DNA of 64,000 nucleotides from Betaproteobacteria bacterium (GCA_016711875.1 JADJSD010000008.1:1-64000), one strand, 5' to 3'; positions 17,584-31,485 are shown, numbered from the stretch's first letter. Program-made: numbers and translations. Notes: generated by a model from the letters alone, not told the origin.

Positions 17584-20187
17584 ATGGCCGAACCGCAACC
17601 CGCGTTGAGCGAGGAGGATCGCGCGAAGATCCTCGAGAACGTCGTCGCCGTGGAATCCGGGGGCCGCCGCCCGTCGGGCCTCACGAAGTCGCTCTTCCTG
17701 AACGTCGCGGTCGTCTGGTCGCTGTTCCAGCTGTGGATCGCCTCGCCGATCCCCTATTCGCTCGGCTGGGGCGTCATCAACTCCACGGGCCAGCGCGCCA
17801 TCCACCTCGCGGTCGCGATCTTCCTCGTCTTCATCATCTATCCGCGCGGGCGGCGCAGCCCGCGCGCCTACGTGCCGGCCTACGACTGGGTCTTCGCCGT
17901 CATCGCGGCCGCCTGCTCGGCCTACCTGTTCGTTTTCTCCGCCGAGCTCGTGACCCGCCCCGGCTCGCCCACCACGCTCGACCTGGTGGTCACCGTCGCC
18001 GGAATCGTGCTGCTGCTCGAGGCGACGCGGCGCGCGCTGGGCTGGCCCATGACGATCATGGCGATCATCTTCATCATCTACATGTTCGCCGGGCCGTACA
18101 TGCCCGACATGATCGCCCACAAGGGAACCTCGCTCGGCCGGGCCGCCTCCCAGATGTGGCTCACCAGCGAGGGCGTCTTCGGCGTGGCGCTGGGCGTGTC
18201 GGCCGAGTTCGTGTTCCTCTACGTGCTGTTCGGCGCCATGCTCGACCAGGCGGGCGCCGGGAACTGGATGACGCGAGTCGCCTTCTCGCTCATGGGCCAC
18301 CTGCGCGGCGGGCCAGCCAAGGCTTCCGTGCTCTCGTCCGGGCTCAACGGAATCATCTCGGGCTCCTCGGTGGCGAACGTCCTCACGGGCGGCAACGTCA
18401 CCATCATGCTGATGAAACGCGTGGGCTACTCGCCGGTGAAGGCGGGCGCGATCGAGGTGTCCTCCTCGATCAACGGGCAGCTCATGCCACCCGTCATGGG
18501 CGCGGCGGCCTTCCTGATGGTCGAGTACGTGAACCTGCCGTACACGGAGATCATCAAGCACGCATTCCTGCCCGCCGTATTCTCGTACATCTCGCTCCTG
18601 TGGATCGTGCACCTGGAGGCGGTGAGCCTGGGCATGAAGGGCCTGAAGCGCCCGCATTCGCCGTTCACCTCCAAGCTCGTCAACTGGACCTTCGCGATCG
18701 CCGGACTCGTCATCACGGTCCAGCTGTCCCACTGGCTCTCCGCCTGGATCCCCGGCGTCTTCGGGGAACTGGGCGGGAGCCTCTTCGTGGGCGCACTCGT
18801 CTTCGCGGCCTACGTCGCCGGCGTCGCAGCCTCGGCGCGCTATCCCGATGCCTCGGGCGACATCACCGAGAATCTCGACGAATTGCCGCTCGCGAAGCCC
18901 ACCGTGCTCGCCGGCCTCTTCTACATCCTGCCCATCTACGTGCTCGTGTGGTGCCTGATGGTGCTCGAACAGTCGCCGGGTCTCGCCGCCTTCTACGCCT
19001 GCGCGGTGATGATCGTGATGCTCACCACCCAGCGGCCGCTCATCGCCTTTTTCCGCAAGCTGCCGACGAAGGGCGAGCTCAAGCGCGGGTTCGACGACCT
19101 CTACGTGAGCCTGCACGCCGGCGCGCGAAACATGCTGGGCGTCGCGATCGCGACCGCGACGGCGGGCATCGTCGTCGGCTCGGTGTCGGTGACCGGCATC
19201 GGCCAGGTGCTCGCGGAGGTGGTGGAAGTGCTCTCGCTGGGCAACCTGCTGCTCGCCCTGCTGCTCACCGCCGGGCTCTCGCTCATCCTGGGCATGGGGC
19301 TGCCCACGACCGCGAACTACATCGTGGTCTCGACGCTCCTCGCACCGGTGATCGTGAAGCTCGCGGCCTCGCACGGCGTGGAGGTGCCGCTCGTCGCCGT
19401 CCACCTCTTCGTGTTCTATTTCGGGATCATGGCGGACACCACGCCGCCCGTGGCCCTGGCGGCCTTTGCCGCCGCGGGCCTGTCGGGGGCCGATCCGCTC
19501 AAGACGGGCATCCAGGCCTTCGTCTACAACCTGCGAACGGCCATCCTGCCTTTCGTGTTCGTGTTCAATACCGAGCTGCTGCTCATGAACATCGGATCTC
19601 CGGCGCACCTGGCCTGGGTCGTGGTCACGGGCCTCATCGCCTGCCTCGTCTTCGCGAGCGCGACGCAGGGCTGGTTCGTCGTGAGCAACCGCTGGTGGGA
19701 AGGCGCGCTCCTGCTGCTGGCCACCTTCATCCTGCTGCGGCCAGGCTACCTGCGCGACCAGTTCCATCCGCCGTTCGAAGTGCAGCCGCCCGCGAAGGCG
19801 GTCGAGGCCATCAAGGGATTGAAGCCCGGCGAGAACATCCGCCTGCGCGTCGAGGTGGACGACAAGAAGGGCCGCATCCAGGAGCGCACCTTCCTCCTTC
19901 CCCGCGGCAAGGGCGACGCCAAGGAAGCGCTCGCCACGGCGGGCGTCATGCTCGAGGAGAAGGACGGCAAGACGATGATCGCCGACGTCGTCTTCGACAG
20001 CCCGGCCGAGAAGGTCGGGCTGGACATCGCCGACAACAACCGCGTGGTCGGCGTGGAGACGCGGCTCGAGCAACCGGGCAAGGAGATGTTCACGGTGCCC
20101 GCGTGGCTGCTGATCGCGCTCGTCTTCGGACTGCAGTGGCGGCGGCGCAAGTCCGAGGTGCTGCCGGACGCCCCGGCAATGCGATAA
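17584..20187 (+). CDS. TRAP transporter fused 4TM/12TM permease with C-terminal DUF3394
   Basis: The ATG is preceded by AGGGAGA, giving 867 residues. The protein has many membrane segments: a DctQ-like N-terminal part and a DctM-like part with GASVTGIGQ-type loops and LGMGLPTTANY, the hallmark of TAXI-TRAP fused permeases. The last ~110 residues are soluble and PDZ-like (DUF3394), with DVVFDSPAEKVGLDIADNN followed by a final short membrane helix. It imports the TAXI ligand by sodium or proton symport. The stop is about 20 bp before tRNA-Arg. Confidence 0.92.
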   Translation: MAEPQPALSEEDRAKILENVVAVESGGRRPSGLTKSLFLNVAVVWSLFQLWIASPIPYSLGWGVINSTGQRAIHLAVAIFLVFIIYPRGRRSPRAYVPAYDWVFAVIAAACSAYLFVFSAELVTRPGSPTTLDLVVTVAGIVLLLEATRRALGWPMTIMAIIFIIYMFAGPYMPDMIAHKGTSLGRAASQMWLTSEGVFGVALGVSAEFVFLYVLFGAMLDQAGAGNWMTRVAFSLMGHLRGGPAKASVLSSGLNGIISGSSVANVLTGGNVTIMLMKRVGYSPVKAGAIEVSSSINGQLMPPVMGAAAFLMVEYVNLPYTEIIKHAFLPAVFSYISLLWIVHLEAVSLGMKGLKRPHSPFTSKLVNWTFAIAGLVITVQLSHWLSAWIPGVFGELGGSLFVGALVFAAYVAGVAASARYPDASGDITENLDELPLAKPTVLAGLFYILPIYVLVWCLMVLEQSPGLAAFYACAVMIVMLTTQRPLIAFFRKLPTKGELKRGFDDLYVSLHAGARNMLGVAIATATAGIVVGSVSVTGIGQVLAEVVEVLSLGNLLLALLLTAGLSLILGMGLPTTANYIVVSTLLAPVIVKLAASHGVEVPLVAVHLFVFYFGIMADTTPPVALAAFAAAGLSGADPLKTGIQAFVYNLRTAILPFVFVFNTELLLMNIGSPAHLAWVVVTGLIACLVFASATQGWFVVSNRWWEGALLLLATFILLRPGYLRDQFHPPFEVQPPAKAVEAIKGLKPGENIRLRVEVDDKKGRIQERTFLLPRGKGDAKEALATAGVMLEEKDGKTMIADVVFDSPAEKVGLDIADNNRVVGVETRLEQPGKEMFTVPAWLLIALVFGLQWRRRKSEVLPDAPAMR

Positions 20188-20209
20188 TCGCGGCTCCACT
20201 GCAACCCGC

Positions 20210-20285
20210 GCCCCGGTAGCTCAGTGGATAGAGCAGCCCCCTCCTAAGGGGCAGGTCGGACGTTCGATTCGTCTTCGGGGCGCCA
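20210..20285 (+). tRNA. tRNA-Arg (anticodon CCT)
   Basis: The gene is 76 nt long. The acceptor GCCCCGG pairs with TCGGGGC (one G-T pair), followed by G and an encoded CCA. The anticodon stem GCCCC/GGGGC encloses CTCCTAA, giving CCT, which reads AGG. The gene is followed by ATTTTT but no obvious hairpin. Confidence 0.96.
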
Positions 20286-20312
20286 TTTTTGCCAAGGGGA
20301 GCTTGAAGCGCT

Positions 20313-24224
<3,912 letters not shown>

Positions 24225-24456
24225 CGCGATAGGCGCATCGTGACAAGCGGCCCAAGTGGTTCCCGGACCCGCTCGGCAACGTACATCGCTCGATTCTCGT
24301 GGAAATTCCGATGCGACGATTGATCCCGGTCACGCCGCAAAGGGAAGCGGATCGGCGGCTCGCCCGCGCTCGGCCCGGGACAGCCCCACCCTTCGCCTGG
24401 GCGCGGTGGACCCCGAGACCGTCAAAGCCGATCCGGCCTGGTACGCCGGAGCGCCG

Positions 24457-25377
24457 TCAGCCCGTCATCGCGGGGGGACGCCGGCGCAGGACGACCTCGG
24501 GCCCCTCACCCAGCTTCTTCGCGAAGCGGATGTTGCGTTCCACCGCATCCCAGTACAGGTTCTCGCCGCCGAAGTGCGCACCGGCATAGCCGTGGGCGCC
24601 GCCGAGGTCGTGCTCGAGCCGCTTCGACGCGCCGACGAAGAAGGACGGCGTCTTGCGGATGAGGTCGTCGGGCGAGTGAAACAGCACTTCCTCGCCCGTT
24701 TCCGTGCGCCGCCTGGCGATGCCGCCATCGACGAACTCGGGGTAGAGGCGCTCATGGCATTTCTCGAGGTAACAGCGATCCGACATCTGGGCGATGATGT
24801 CCGAGGCCCCCAGCAGGCTGCCGACGAGCCGGAAGATCGGGTGAGGCAGGCGGATCGACGCGATGGGGCGCTCGTAGCCGGTGAAGTGAAGCACCGCCGC
24901 GCACGGTCCGGCGAATTCCGCCATCCCGCAACCCATCAGGTATTCGCGCAGCACGCGGCCACCGCGGGTCACGTGCGTGCGCGTGTATTCTGCGCCGCGA
25001 CGGTGTCGGCGGTCGCCGCGACGGCGCAGGTAGCCCACGTCGTGGAAAAGCGCGCAGATCACGCCGAACTGGAAGAGACGCGGGCCGAAGGCCGGTCCGT
25101 CGCCGCGGGAGCGTTCGTAACCGTCCAGCAGGCGCGCCATGGCGAGGGAGACCTCGAGCACGTGCTGCAGGTCGTGGTAGGCCGTATCGCACTTGTCGAA
25201 GGCCGGGTGCTCGCCCCGGTAGCGGGCGGCGATGTCGTCGAAGACATGCCCGAGGGCACCCGGCGATGCGCCGGGATAGAGGGCGCCGTGCAGCCGCTCC
25301 ACCTCGAGGCGCACGCAGACCGGATCGGTCGTGTTGATCCGGTCGGTGACATCGAATTCGCTTCTCCGGTAGCGCAT
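24457..25377 (-). CDS. HD-domain (phosphohydrolase-like) protein
   Basis: The start MRYRRSEFDV gives 306 residues. YHDLQHVLEV (near 66) and ALFHDVGY (near 110) supply the His and His-Asp of an HD domain. These metal ligands are typical of nucleotide phosphohydrolases and cyclic nucleotide phosphodiesterases. No membrane part or partner domain is seen. The neighbouring PAS-rich kinase is on the same strand downstream, but 232 bp of featureless sequence separates them, so co-transcription is uncertain. The substrate is unknown. Confidence 0.75.
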   Translation of the reverse strand: MRYRRSEFDVTDRINTTDPVCVRLEVERLHGALYPGASPGALGHVFDDIAARYRGEHPAFDKCDTAYHDLQHVLEVSLAMARLLDGYERSRGDGPAFGPRLFQFGVICALFHDVGYLRRRGDRRHRRGAEYTRTHVTRGGRVLREYLMGCGMAEFAGPCAAVLHFTGYERPIASIRLPHPIFRLVGSLLGASDIIAQMSDRCYLEKCHERLYPEFVDGGIARRRTETGEEVLFHSPDDLIRKTPSFFVGASKRLEHDLGGAHGYAGAHFGGENLYWDAVERNIRFAKKLGEGPEVVLRRRPPAMTG

Positions 25378-25547
25378 GCCGATTCCCGTCGGGCCTCGTG
25401 CGGGTGCCGCCCTCTGGTGGGGCAATCCGGCCATTCTGCGACGATCGCGGCCTGCCCGCAATGCGGTGGTTCACAGTCGTCAAGACTAGCCAATTCCGCC
25501 TTCTGGGAGTAAGGTGAATACCATATTCTTCGTCAGGAATAAGACCC

Positions 25548-25760
25548 ATGCCGACCATCGCGGAGAATGCCGAGGAAATCACGCGCCGCATCAACGAGTT
25601 GAACCTCGAACACCGCGACCTCGACCGCGCCATCGAAGCCCTGGAACTGAATCCCCTTCACGACGAGTTGCAGCTCAAGCGGCTCAAGAAGCGCAAGCTC
25701 ATGCTGAAGGACCAGATCTTCATGCTTCAGCGCCAGTTGGTTCCCGACATCCCCGCCTGA
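25548..25760 (+). CDS. YdcH/DUF465-family small protein
   Basis: The protein has 70 residues, nearly all helical, with the family pattern HRDLDRAIEALELNPLHDE and LKRLKKRKLMLKDQI. AGGAATAAG stands before the ATG. Proteins of this family are short coiled-coil cytoplasmic proteins whose role is not established. It is transcribed divergently from the HD-domain gene; the 170 bp between them are somewhat AT-rich near the start and probably hold its promoter. Confidence 0.9.
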   Translation: MPTIAENAEEITRRINELNLEHRDLDRAIEALELNPLHDELQLKRLKKRKLMLKDQIFMLQRQLVPDIPA

Positions 25761-25903
25761 AGCGAGCCCTACCCGCCCGTCGTCCGGTGCGGGGTCCGGG
25801 TGAACTCCCGTCCGCCATCGCGGTCGGTACCCTGCATAGCCCTCGCGCGGCGCCTCGCCAGAGCGCTGCCGAAGTCCCATAATTCCGCTTTTTCCGCGCG
25901 CTC

Positions 25904-27057
25904 ATGAAAACCAACCTCATTGCGGGAGCCGTCGTGGCCGTGCTCGCCGTCGGAGGCCTGTCGTACTGGGCCGGAACGCGCAGCGGCACTCCCGCCCCCT
26001 CGCCCGCTCCGGCCGGCGCTCCGGCCAAGGGTCCGGGCGGGCCTCCGCCGGCATCGCGGTCGAGGCCCAGCGCCCGACCCCGATGCGGCTTCCCCAGTCC
26101 CTCACCACCGTCGGGAGCCTGCGGTCGGAAGAAACCGTCATCGTCCGTCCCGAGATCGCCGGACGCGTGGCGCTGCTCGCCTTCCGCGAGGGCCATCGGG
26201 TGACCAAGGGCGACGTGCTGGTGCGCCTGGACGATTCCGTGCAGAAGGCCGACCTCGAGCGCGCCCGCGCGAACCTGGTGCTCTCCAAGTCGAAGTTCGA
26301 ACGCGCCGAGGACCTGCGGGCCAAGGGTTTCATCTCCGGGCAGGCGCGCGACGAGGCGGAGAACGCCTTCAAGGTCGCGCAGGCCGACGCCGAACTGGCA
26401 GCCGCCCGCCTGGCGAAAGCCGAGATCCGCGCCCCCTTCAGCGGCACCGTGGGCCTTCGCTCCGTGAGCTTGGGCGACTACGTGAAGGAAGGCCAGGACA
26501 TCGTGAATCTCGAGGAAATCGATCCCCTCAAGGTCGACTTCCGCATCCCCGAGGTGTTCCTCTCGCAAGTGCGCGCCGGCCAGGCGCTGCAACTGTCGCT
26601 GGACGCGATGCCCGACAGGACCTGGCCGGGGCAGGTCCTCGCCATCAACCCGCTCATCGACGCGGCCGGCCGCTCGATCGTGATCCGCGCCCAGGTCTCC
26701 AACAGCGACGGCAAGCTGCGCCCCGGCATGTTCGCCCGCGTCCGCCTGCTCACGAGCGACGTGCGCGACAGTCTCGTCATCCCCGAGGAATCCATCTTCC
26801 CCGTCGGCGACGACAAGTTCGTCTACAAGGTGGTCGAGGGCCGGGCCCAGCGCCAGAAGATCGAGATCGGCCAGCGTCGAGACGGAAAGGTCGAGGTCCT
26901 CGCGGGACTGGGTGCCCAGGACCGCATCGTGACCGCCGGCGTCGTGAAGGTCCGCGACGGCGCGATGCTCAAGGTCGCTGAACCCGCCTCTCCCCCCGTT
27001 CCCGCATCGCCCGTCGGCAAGGCCGAGACCGCCCCCGCCGCCGGCAAGGGCTCGTAG
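25904..27057 (+). pseudogene. RND efflux periplasmic adaptor (membrane fusion protein), frameshifted near 26040
   Basis: The N-terminal signal anchor (MKTNLIAGAVVAVLAVGG) is in one frame. From about 26041 the adaptor continues in another frame as ASAGIAVEAQRPTPM and then TTVGSLRSEETVIV. Adding one G in the run at 26039-26041 joins the two parts into a full-length HlyD/AcrA-type adaptor of about 385 residues with biotinyl-lipoyl, helical hairpin and beta-barrel regions (RAPFSGTVGLRSVSLGDYV). The remaining frame has an ATG at 26083, but that product would lack export. Either the gene is broken or a base was lost in sequencing. It sits 24 bp before the RND pump gene, so a functional pair is expected. 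Confidence 0.8.
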
Positions 27058-27081
27058 CCCGCGCCGCCCGAGGACCGCGCC

Positions 27082-30000
27082 ATGACGCTGCCCGAGCTGT
27101 GCATCAAGCGCCCCGTCTTCGCCACGGTGCTCTCCGTCGTGGTGCTGCTGGTGGGTCTCATCTCGTACCAGCGCCTGTCCGTGCGCGAGTATCCGCGCAT
27201 CGACGAACCCGTGGTCTCCGTGGAGACGGTCTACACCGGCGCGAGCGCCGAGGTCGTCGAGTCGCAGATCACCAAGGTGCTCGAGGATTCGCTCGCCGGC
27301 ATCGAGGGCGTCGAGTTGATGACGTCTTCCTCGCGCGCCGAGCGCTCGCAGATCACCGTGCGCTTCCGCCTCACGCGCGACCCCGATTCGGCCGCCGCCG
27401 ACGTGCGCGACAAGGTCGCCCGCGTGCGAGGCCGCCTGCCCGAGGCGGTGGACGAACCCGTCATCGCCAAGGTGGAGGCGGATTCATTCCCCATCCTGTG
27501 GATCGCGGCATCCGCGCCCGACAAGAACCCGCTCGAGGTTTCCGACTACGCCTCGCGCTACATCAAGCCGCGGCTGTCCACGCTGCCCGGCGCCGCGGAC
27601 GTGCGCATCTTCGGCGAGCGCCGGGTCACCATGCGCATCTGGGTGGACCGCGCCAAGCTCGCGGCCTACCGCCTCACGGTGCAGGACGTGGAGGACGCCC
27701 TTCGCCGCCAGAACGTCGAGATCCCCGCGGGCCGGATCGAAAGCGACAAGCGCGAGTTCTCCGTCCTCTCCCTCACGGACCTGCAGACGCCCCAGCAATT
27801 CGAGTCGATCATCGTGAGGGACGTCTCGGGCTACTCGGTGCGCCTGCGGGACGTGGCCCGCGTCGAGGTGGGCCCGCTGGACGAACGCGTCATCACGCGC
27901 TTCATGGGCGGCACCTCCGTCACCCTGGGCGTGATCAAGCAGGCGGTCGCGAACCCGCTCGAGCTCTCGCAGGCCGTGCGCAAGGAGATCGACGAGATCA
28001 ACAAGACGCTCGTGGGCATGAAGCTCGAGCTGATGTACGACTCCTCGGTGTTCATCGAGCAGTCGATCAAGGCCGTCTTCTCGACCATCGTCGAGGCGAT
28101 CGTCCTGGTGGCGCTGGTGATCTTCGTTTTCCTGCGCAACCTGCGCGCGACGATCATCCCGCTCGTCACGATCCCGGTCTCGCTCGTGGGCGCGGCGACG
28201 TTCATGTACGCCTTCGGATTCAGCGTGAACACGCTCACCCTGCTCGCCATGGTGCTCGCCATCGGCCTGGTGGTCGACGACGCGATCGTGGTGCTGGAGA
28301 ACATCTACCGAAACCTCGAGAACGGCATGGCGCGCCTGGACGCCGCGCTCACGGGCGCCAAGGAGATCGCCTTCGCCGTCGTCGCGATGACGCTCACGCT
28401 GGCGGCCGTCTACGCGCCGCTCGCCTTCGCCACGGGCCGCACAGGGCGCCTGTTCATCGAGTTCGCCCTCGCCCTGTCGGGCGCGGTGCTCGTCTCCGGT
28501 TTCGTGGCCCTCACGCTCTCGCCGATGATGTGCTCGCAGCTCCTCAGGCACGAAACGAAGCACGGGCGCCTCTACAACGCCATCGAGAACTTCTTCCACG
28601 CTCTCACGGCGAACTACCGGCGCACGCTGGGCTGGGCCCTGCACCACCGAAGCTACGTGGTGGCCGCCGCGCTCGTCGTGGCGGGGGCCTCGTACCTGCT
28701 CTTCACGAGCCTGCGCTCGGAGCTCGCCCCGACCGAGGATCGCGGCGTGGTCTTCAGCTTCGTGACGGCGGCCGAGGGCTCGACCGCCCGCTACACGGCG
28801 CAGAACCTGAAGGCCGTCGAGGACATCTATCGCACGATCCCCGAGATGCAGAAGTTCAACGCGCTCGCGGGCTTCCCGACGGTGTCCGACGGCCTCGCGA
28901 TCCTGCGCCTCAAGCCCTGGGAGGAGCGCACCCGCAAGCAGCAGGAGATCACGCAGGAGCTCGCCCCGCGCTTCGCCCAGATTCCGGGCGTGCGCGCCTT
29001 CCCGACGAACCCGCCCTCGCTCGGCCAGTCGCCGCGCAACCGCCCGGTGGAGTACGTGATCATGAGCGCGGCGCCCTACGAGGACCTCGCGCGCCTCCTC
29101 GAGCGTTTCATCGCCGAGGCCTCGAAGGACCCGGGCCTCACGAACCTCGACACCGACCTGCGCCTCGACAAGCCGGAGATCAAGGTCGCCGTGAACCGCG
29201 ACAAGATCGTCGACGTGGGCGCCTCGGTGGACGCCGTCGGCCGCACCCTCGAATCGATGCTGGGCGGGCGCCAGGTGACGCGCTTCAAGCGCGACGGCGA
29301 GCAGTACGACGTCGTCGTCCAGGTGGCCGACTCGGACCGGAAGACCCCGGGCGACATCGCCGACATCTACGTGCGCGGCAAGTCGGGCGAGATGATCCCG
29401 CTCTCCAACCTCGTGACCGTGCGCGAGAGCGTCGCGCCCAAGAGCCTCAACCACTTCAACCGCATCCGGGCCGTGACCGTTTCGGCCACGCTCGCGCCGG
29501 GCTACACGCTCGGCCAGGCCCTGGCCTCCCTCGACGCCACCGCGAAGAAGGTGCTCCCGCCCACGGCCCAGACGGACCTGAACGGCCAGTCGCGCGAGTT
29601 CCGCGATTCCTCGACGGACATCTACTTCGTGTTCGTCCTCGCCCTCGCCTTCATCTACCTGGTGCTCGCCGCGCAGTTCGAGAGCTTCATCGACCCCTTC
29701 GTCATCATGCTCACGGTGCCCCTGTCGATGACGGGCGCCCTGCTCGCCCTGAAGCTCTCCGGCGGCACGCTCAACGTGTACAGCCAGATCGGCCTCATCA
29801 CGCTGGTGGGCCTCATCACCAAGCACGGCATCCTCATCGTCGAGTTCGCCAACCAGATGCAGGCCCAGGGCAAGGGCGTGGTGGAGGCGGTCGAGGAAGC
29901 CGCCGTGCTTCGCCTTCGCCCCATCCTCATGACGACGGGCGCCATGGTGCTGGGCGCCGTGCCGCTCGCCCTGGCCTCGGGCGCCGGCTCGGAATCGCGC

Positions 30001-30171
30001 CAGCAGATCGGCTGGGTGATCGTGGGCGGGCTGCTCCTGGGAACCCTCCTCACGCTCTTCGTCGTGCCCACGGCCTACACCCTCCTCGCGCGGCGCCACA
30101 AGAGCTTCGAGGAGCGCCTCGAGGAAGACCGGGCCGACAACGCCCGCCAGGGCATCGCCGCGGCGGACTGA
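27082..30171 (+). CDS. RND multidrug efflux permease (HAE1 type)
   Basis: The protein has 1029 residues, normal for the family. It starts MTLPELCIKRPVFATVL, has large periplasmic loops after TM1 and TM7, and keeps the TM4 proton-relay aspartates in GLVVDDAIVVLENIYRN (near residue 400). GAGGA stands before the ATG. With the upstream adaptor it would pump drugs or other amphiphiles across the envelope using the proton gradient. No outer-membrane TolC partner is encoded nearby, so a shared TolC is likely. The substrate range cannot be read from sequence. Confidence 0.95.
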   Translation: MTLPELCIKRPVFATVLSVVVLLVGLISYQRLSVREYPRIDEPVVSVETVYTGASAEVVESQITKVLEDSLAGIEGVELMTSSSRAERSQITVRFRLTRDPDSAAADVRDKVARVRGRLPEAVDEPVIAKVEADSFPILWIAASAPDKNPLEVSDYASRYIKPRLSTLPGAADVRIFGERRVTMRIWVDRAKLAAYRLTVQDVEDALRRQNVEIPAGRIESDKREFSVLSLTDLQTPQQFESIIVRDVSGYSVRLRDVARVEVGPLDERVITRFMGGTSVTLGVIKQAVANPLELSQAVRKEIDEINKTLVGMKLELMYDSSVFIEQSIKAVFSTIVEAIVLVALVIFVFLRNLRATIIPLVTIPVSLVGAATFMYAFGFSVNTLTLLAMVLAIGLVVDDAIVVLENIYRNLENGMARLDAALTGAKEIAFAVVAMTLTLAAVYAPLAFATGRTGRLFIEFALALSGAVLVSGFVALTLSPMMCSQLLRHETKHGRLYNAIENFFHALTANYRRTLGWALHHRSYVVAAALVVAGASYLLFTSLRSELAPTEDRGVVFSFVTAAEGSTARYTAQNLKAVEDIYRTIPEMQKFNALAGFPTVSDGLAILRLKPWEERTRKQQEITQELAPRFAQIPGVRAFPTNPPSLGQSPRNRPVEYVIMSAAPYEDLARLLERFIAEASKDPGLTNLDTDLRLDKPEIKVAVNRDKIVDVGASVDAVGRTLESMLGGRQVTRFKRDGEQYDVVVQVADSDRKTPGDIADIYVRGKSGEMIPLSNLVTVRESVAPKSLNHFNRIRAVTVSATLAPGYTLGQALASLDATAKKVLPPTAQTDLNGQSREFRDSSTDIYFVFVLALAFIYLVLAAQFESFIDPFVIMLTVPLSMTGALLALKLSGGTLNVYSQIGLITLVGLITKHGILIVEFANQMQAQGKGVVEAVEEAAVLRLRPILMTTGAMVLGAVPLALASGAGSESRQQIGWVIVGGLLLGTLLTLFVVPTAYTLLARRHKSFEERLEEDRADNARQGIAAAD

Positions 30172-30191
30172 AGTCCCCGCCGCCCGAATGG

Positions 30192-30220
30192 AAAGGGCCG
30201 CCCCGGGGGCGGCCCTTTTT
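30192..30220. terminator. Bidirectional terminator between the RND pump and the lytic transglycosylase
   Basis: AAAGGGCCGCC and GGCGGCCCTTT form a stem with a short CG-rich loop, with T-runs on both strands. It lies between two convergent genes and would stop transcription from either side. Confidence 0.85.
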
Positions 30221-30239
30221 CATGGGAAAAGCGCCCGGA

Positions 30240-30857
30240 TCAGCCCGGCTTCGCGCGGAAGCGGTTGTAGTACTGGATCACCTTCGGCACGTAGTTCTGC
30301 GTCTCCGCGTAGGGGGGGATGTTGTTTCCCGCCCGGATGACCGCGTTCTCGCCCGCGTTGTAGCCCGCAAGCGCGAGCCGCATGTCGCCCTTGAACATGG
30401 CGAGCAGGTCGCGCAGGTAGCGCACCCCGCCGTGGATGTTCTCCACCGGGTCGAATATGTTCTGCACGCCGTAGCGGCGGGCGGTGTCCGGCATGAGCTG
30501 CATGAGCCCCGAGGCGCCGGCCCGCGAGATCGCGTTCGGGTTGAAACCGCTTTCGGCCGTGATGACCGCCTGGACCAGTTCCGGCTCGATCCCGTGGGAC
30601 TTGGCCGCCACGTCGATGATGCTGCTGAAGCGGCGGATGTCCGCTTCGGAAGGCATCCAGGCCTTGCCGGAACGCGGTATCGCCGACCCGGCTTCGCGCC
30701 GGATGAGCTTGTAGCGCTTGTCGAGCCCCGGAATGTTGGTGAAATGCACGACCCCCCGCTCGTCCGTGAACGAGAAGATGTCCGCCCGTGCCTGCGGCGA
30801 GGCGGCAACGGCCGCGACGAATGCGGCGGCCAGCGGAAGGTGGCGAATCAGGGTCAT
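30240..30857 (-). CDS. Lytic transglycosylase with N-terminal DUF4124
   Basis: With the start MTLIRHLPLAAAFVAAV the product has 205 residues and a signal peptide ending near SPQARA. Residues about 22-60 are a DUF4124 module (DIFSFTDERGVVHFTNIP). The rest is an SLT domain: the catalytic Glu lies in AVITAESGFNPNAISRAGA (near 99), followed by GLMQLMPDTARRYGV and ALAGYNAGENAV. It cleaves peptidoglycan glycan strands in the periplasm. TATAAT lies only six bases before the ATG. Confidence 0.92.
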   Translation of the reverse strand: MTLIRHLPLAAAFVAAVAASPQARADIFSFTDERGVVHFTNIPGLDKRYKLIRREAGSAIPRSGKAWMPSEADIRRFSSIIDVAAKSHGIEPELVQAVITAESGFNPNAISRAGASGLMQLMPDTARRYGVQNIFDPVENIHGGVRYLRDLLAMFKGDMRLALAGYNAGENAVIRAGNNIPPYAETQNYVPKVIQYYNRFRAKPG

Positions 30858-31076
30858 GGCGGAATTATACGGCGGTTTCCGGCGCAAGTTTAGTGAATTC
30901 ACTTCAAGAAACAAGCCCAAATACCTAATTTTCAACAAATATGGATTATTCGGCGCTCTGTCCATAGAGCCCTTCAACCGGCGGAAGGTTCCCGGAGGCC
31001 TGCGTACGCCATCGCACCGACCCGCGTTTCCCGGGGGGCTATGGTGGCGATCCCCCCAGCTGAAAGCGGTGTCGCC

Positions 31077-31310
31077 ATGCGCACGGAACGAGTGAACGTA
31101 ACAGGAATGACCTGCGAGGGCTGCATCGGCGCGGTGACGCACGCGCTCGGCGCCGTGGCGGGCGTGAGCGCCGTGAACGTGTCCTTCGAGACCGGGGAGG
31201 CGACGGTCCAGTTCGACGAACGCCGGACATCGACGGGCGACCTGGTCCTCGCCCTGAAGGACGCGGGATACGACGTCCTCGCTGTGCCCGCCGAGGCCAG
31301 CCGCCACTAA
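31077..31310 (+). CDS. Heavy-metal-associated (copper chaperone-like) protein
   Basis: From the ATG at 31077 the protein has 77 residues and is a single HMA domain with the metal-binding motif GMTCEGC near residue 10. The ferredoxin-like fold pattern continues to ALKDAGYDVLAVP. Such proteins hand Cu(I) to P-type ATPases; no ATPase gene is adjacent. An in-frame ATG at 31041 would add 12 residues but family members usually begin close to the motif. The 220 bp upstream, shared with the transglycosylase, are AT-rich and probably contain both promoters. Confidence 0.88.
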   Translation: MRTERVNVTGMTCEGCIGAVTHALGAVAGVSAVNVSFETGEATVQFDERRTSTGDLVLALKDAGYDVLAVPAEASRH

Positions 31311-31480
31311 GCGGCGCTGTCCCGGCGCCCGGACGCGCCCGCCTTCTTCCGGAGGCGCGCGACCTTTTGCTCCTTGGCGCCAGGGATCGGCGGCTTCCTT
31401 TCCTCGCGGGAGGGCTGGTCGGTCGGGGCTTCTCCCCCCGGGACCGCCAAGTCGGATCTCGCCAGGCCCGAGCAGGTCAC
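31307..31480 (-). CDS. Possible small basic protein, unrecognised
   Basis: A 57-residue frame starting at a GTG immediately downstream of the ferritin-like gene ends in a Lys/Arg-rich tail (KEQKVARLRKKAGASGRRDS). It overlaps the stop of the copper-chaperone-like gene by a few bases. No ribosome binding site is clear and no family is recognised. It may be non-coding. Confidence 0.25.
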   Translation of the reverse strand: MTCSGLARSDLAVPGGEAPTDQPSREERKPPIPGAKEQKVARLRKKAGASGRRDSAA

Positions 31481-31485
31481 GCCGA

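Noticed and set aside
24225..24456. Small gene between the hybrid kinase and the HD-domain gene
   Set aside because: No start with a ribosome binding site and no protein-like composition on either strand.
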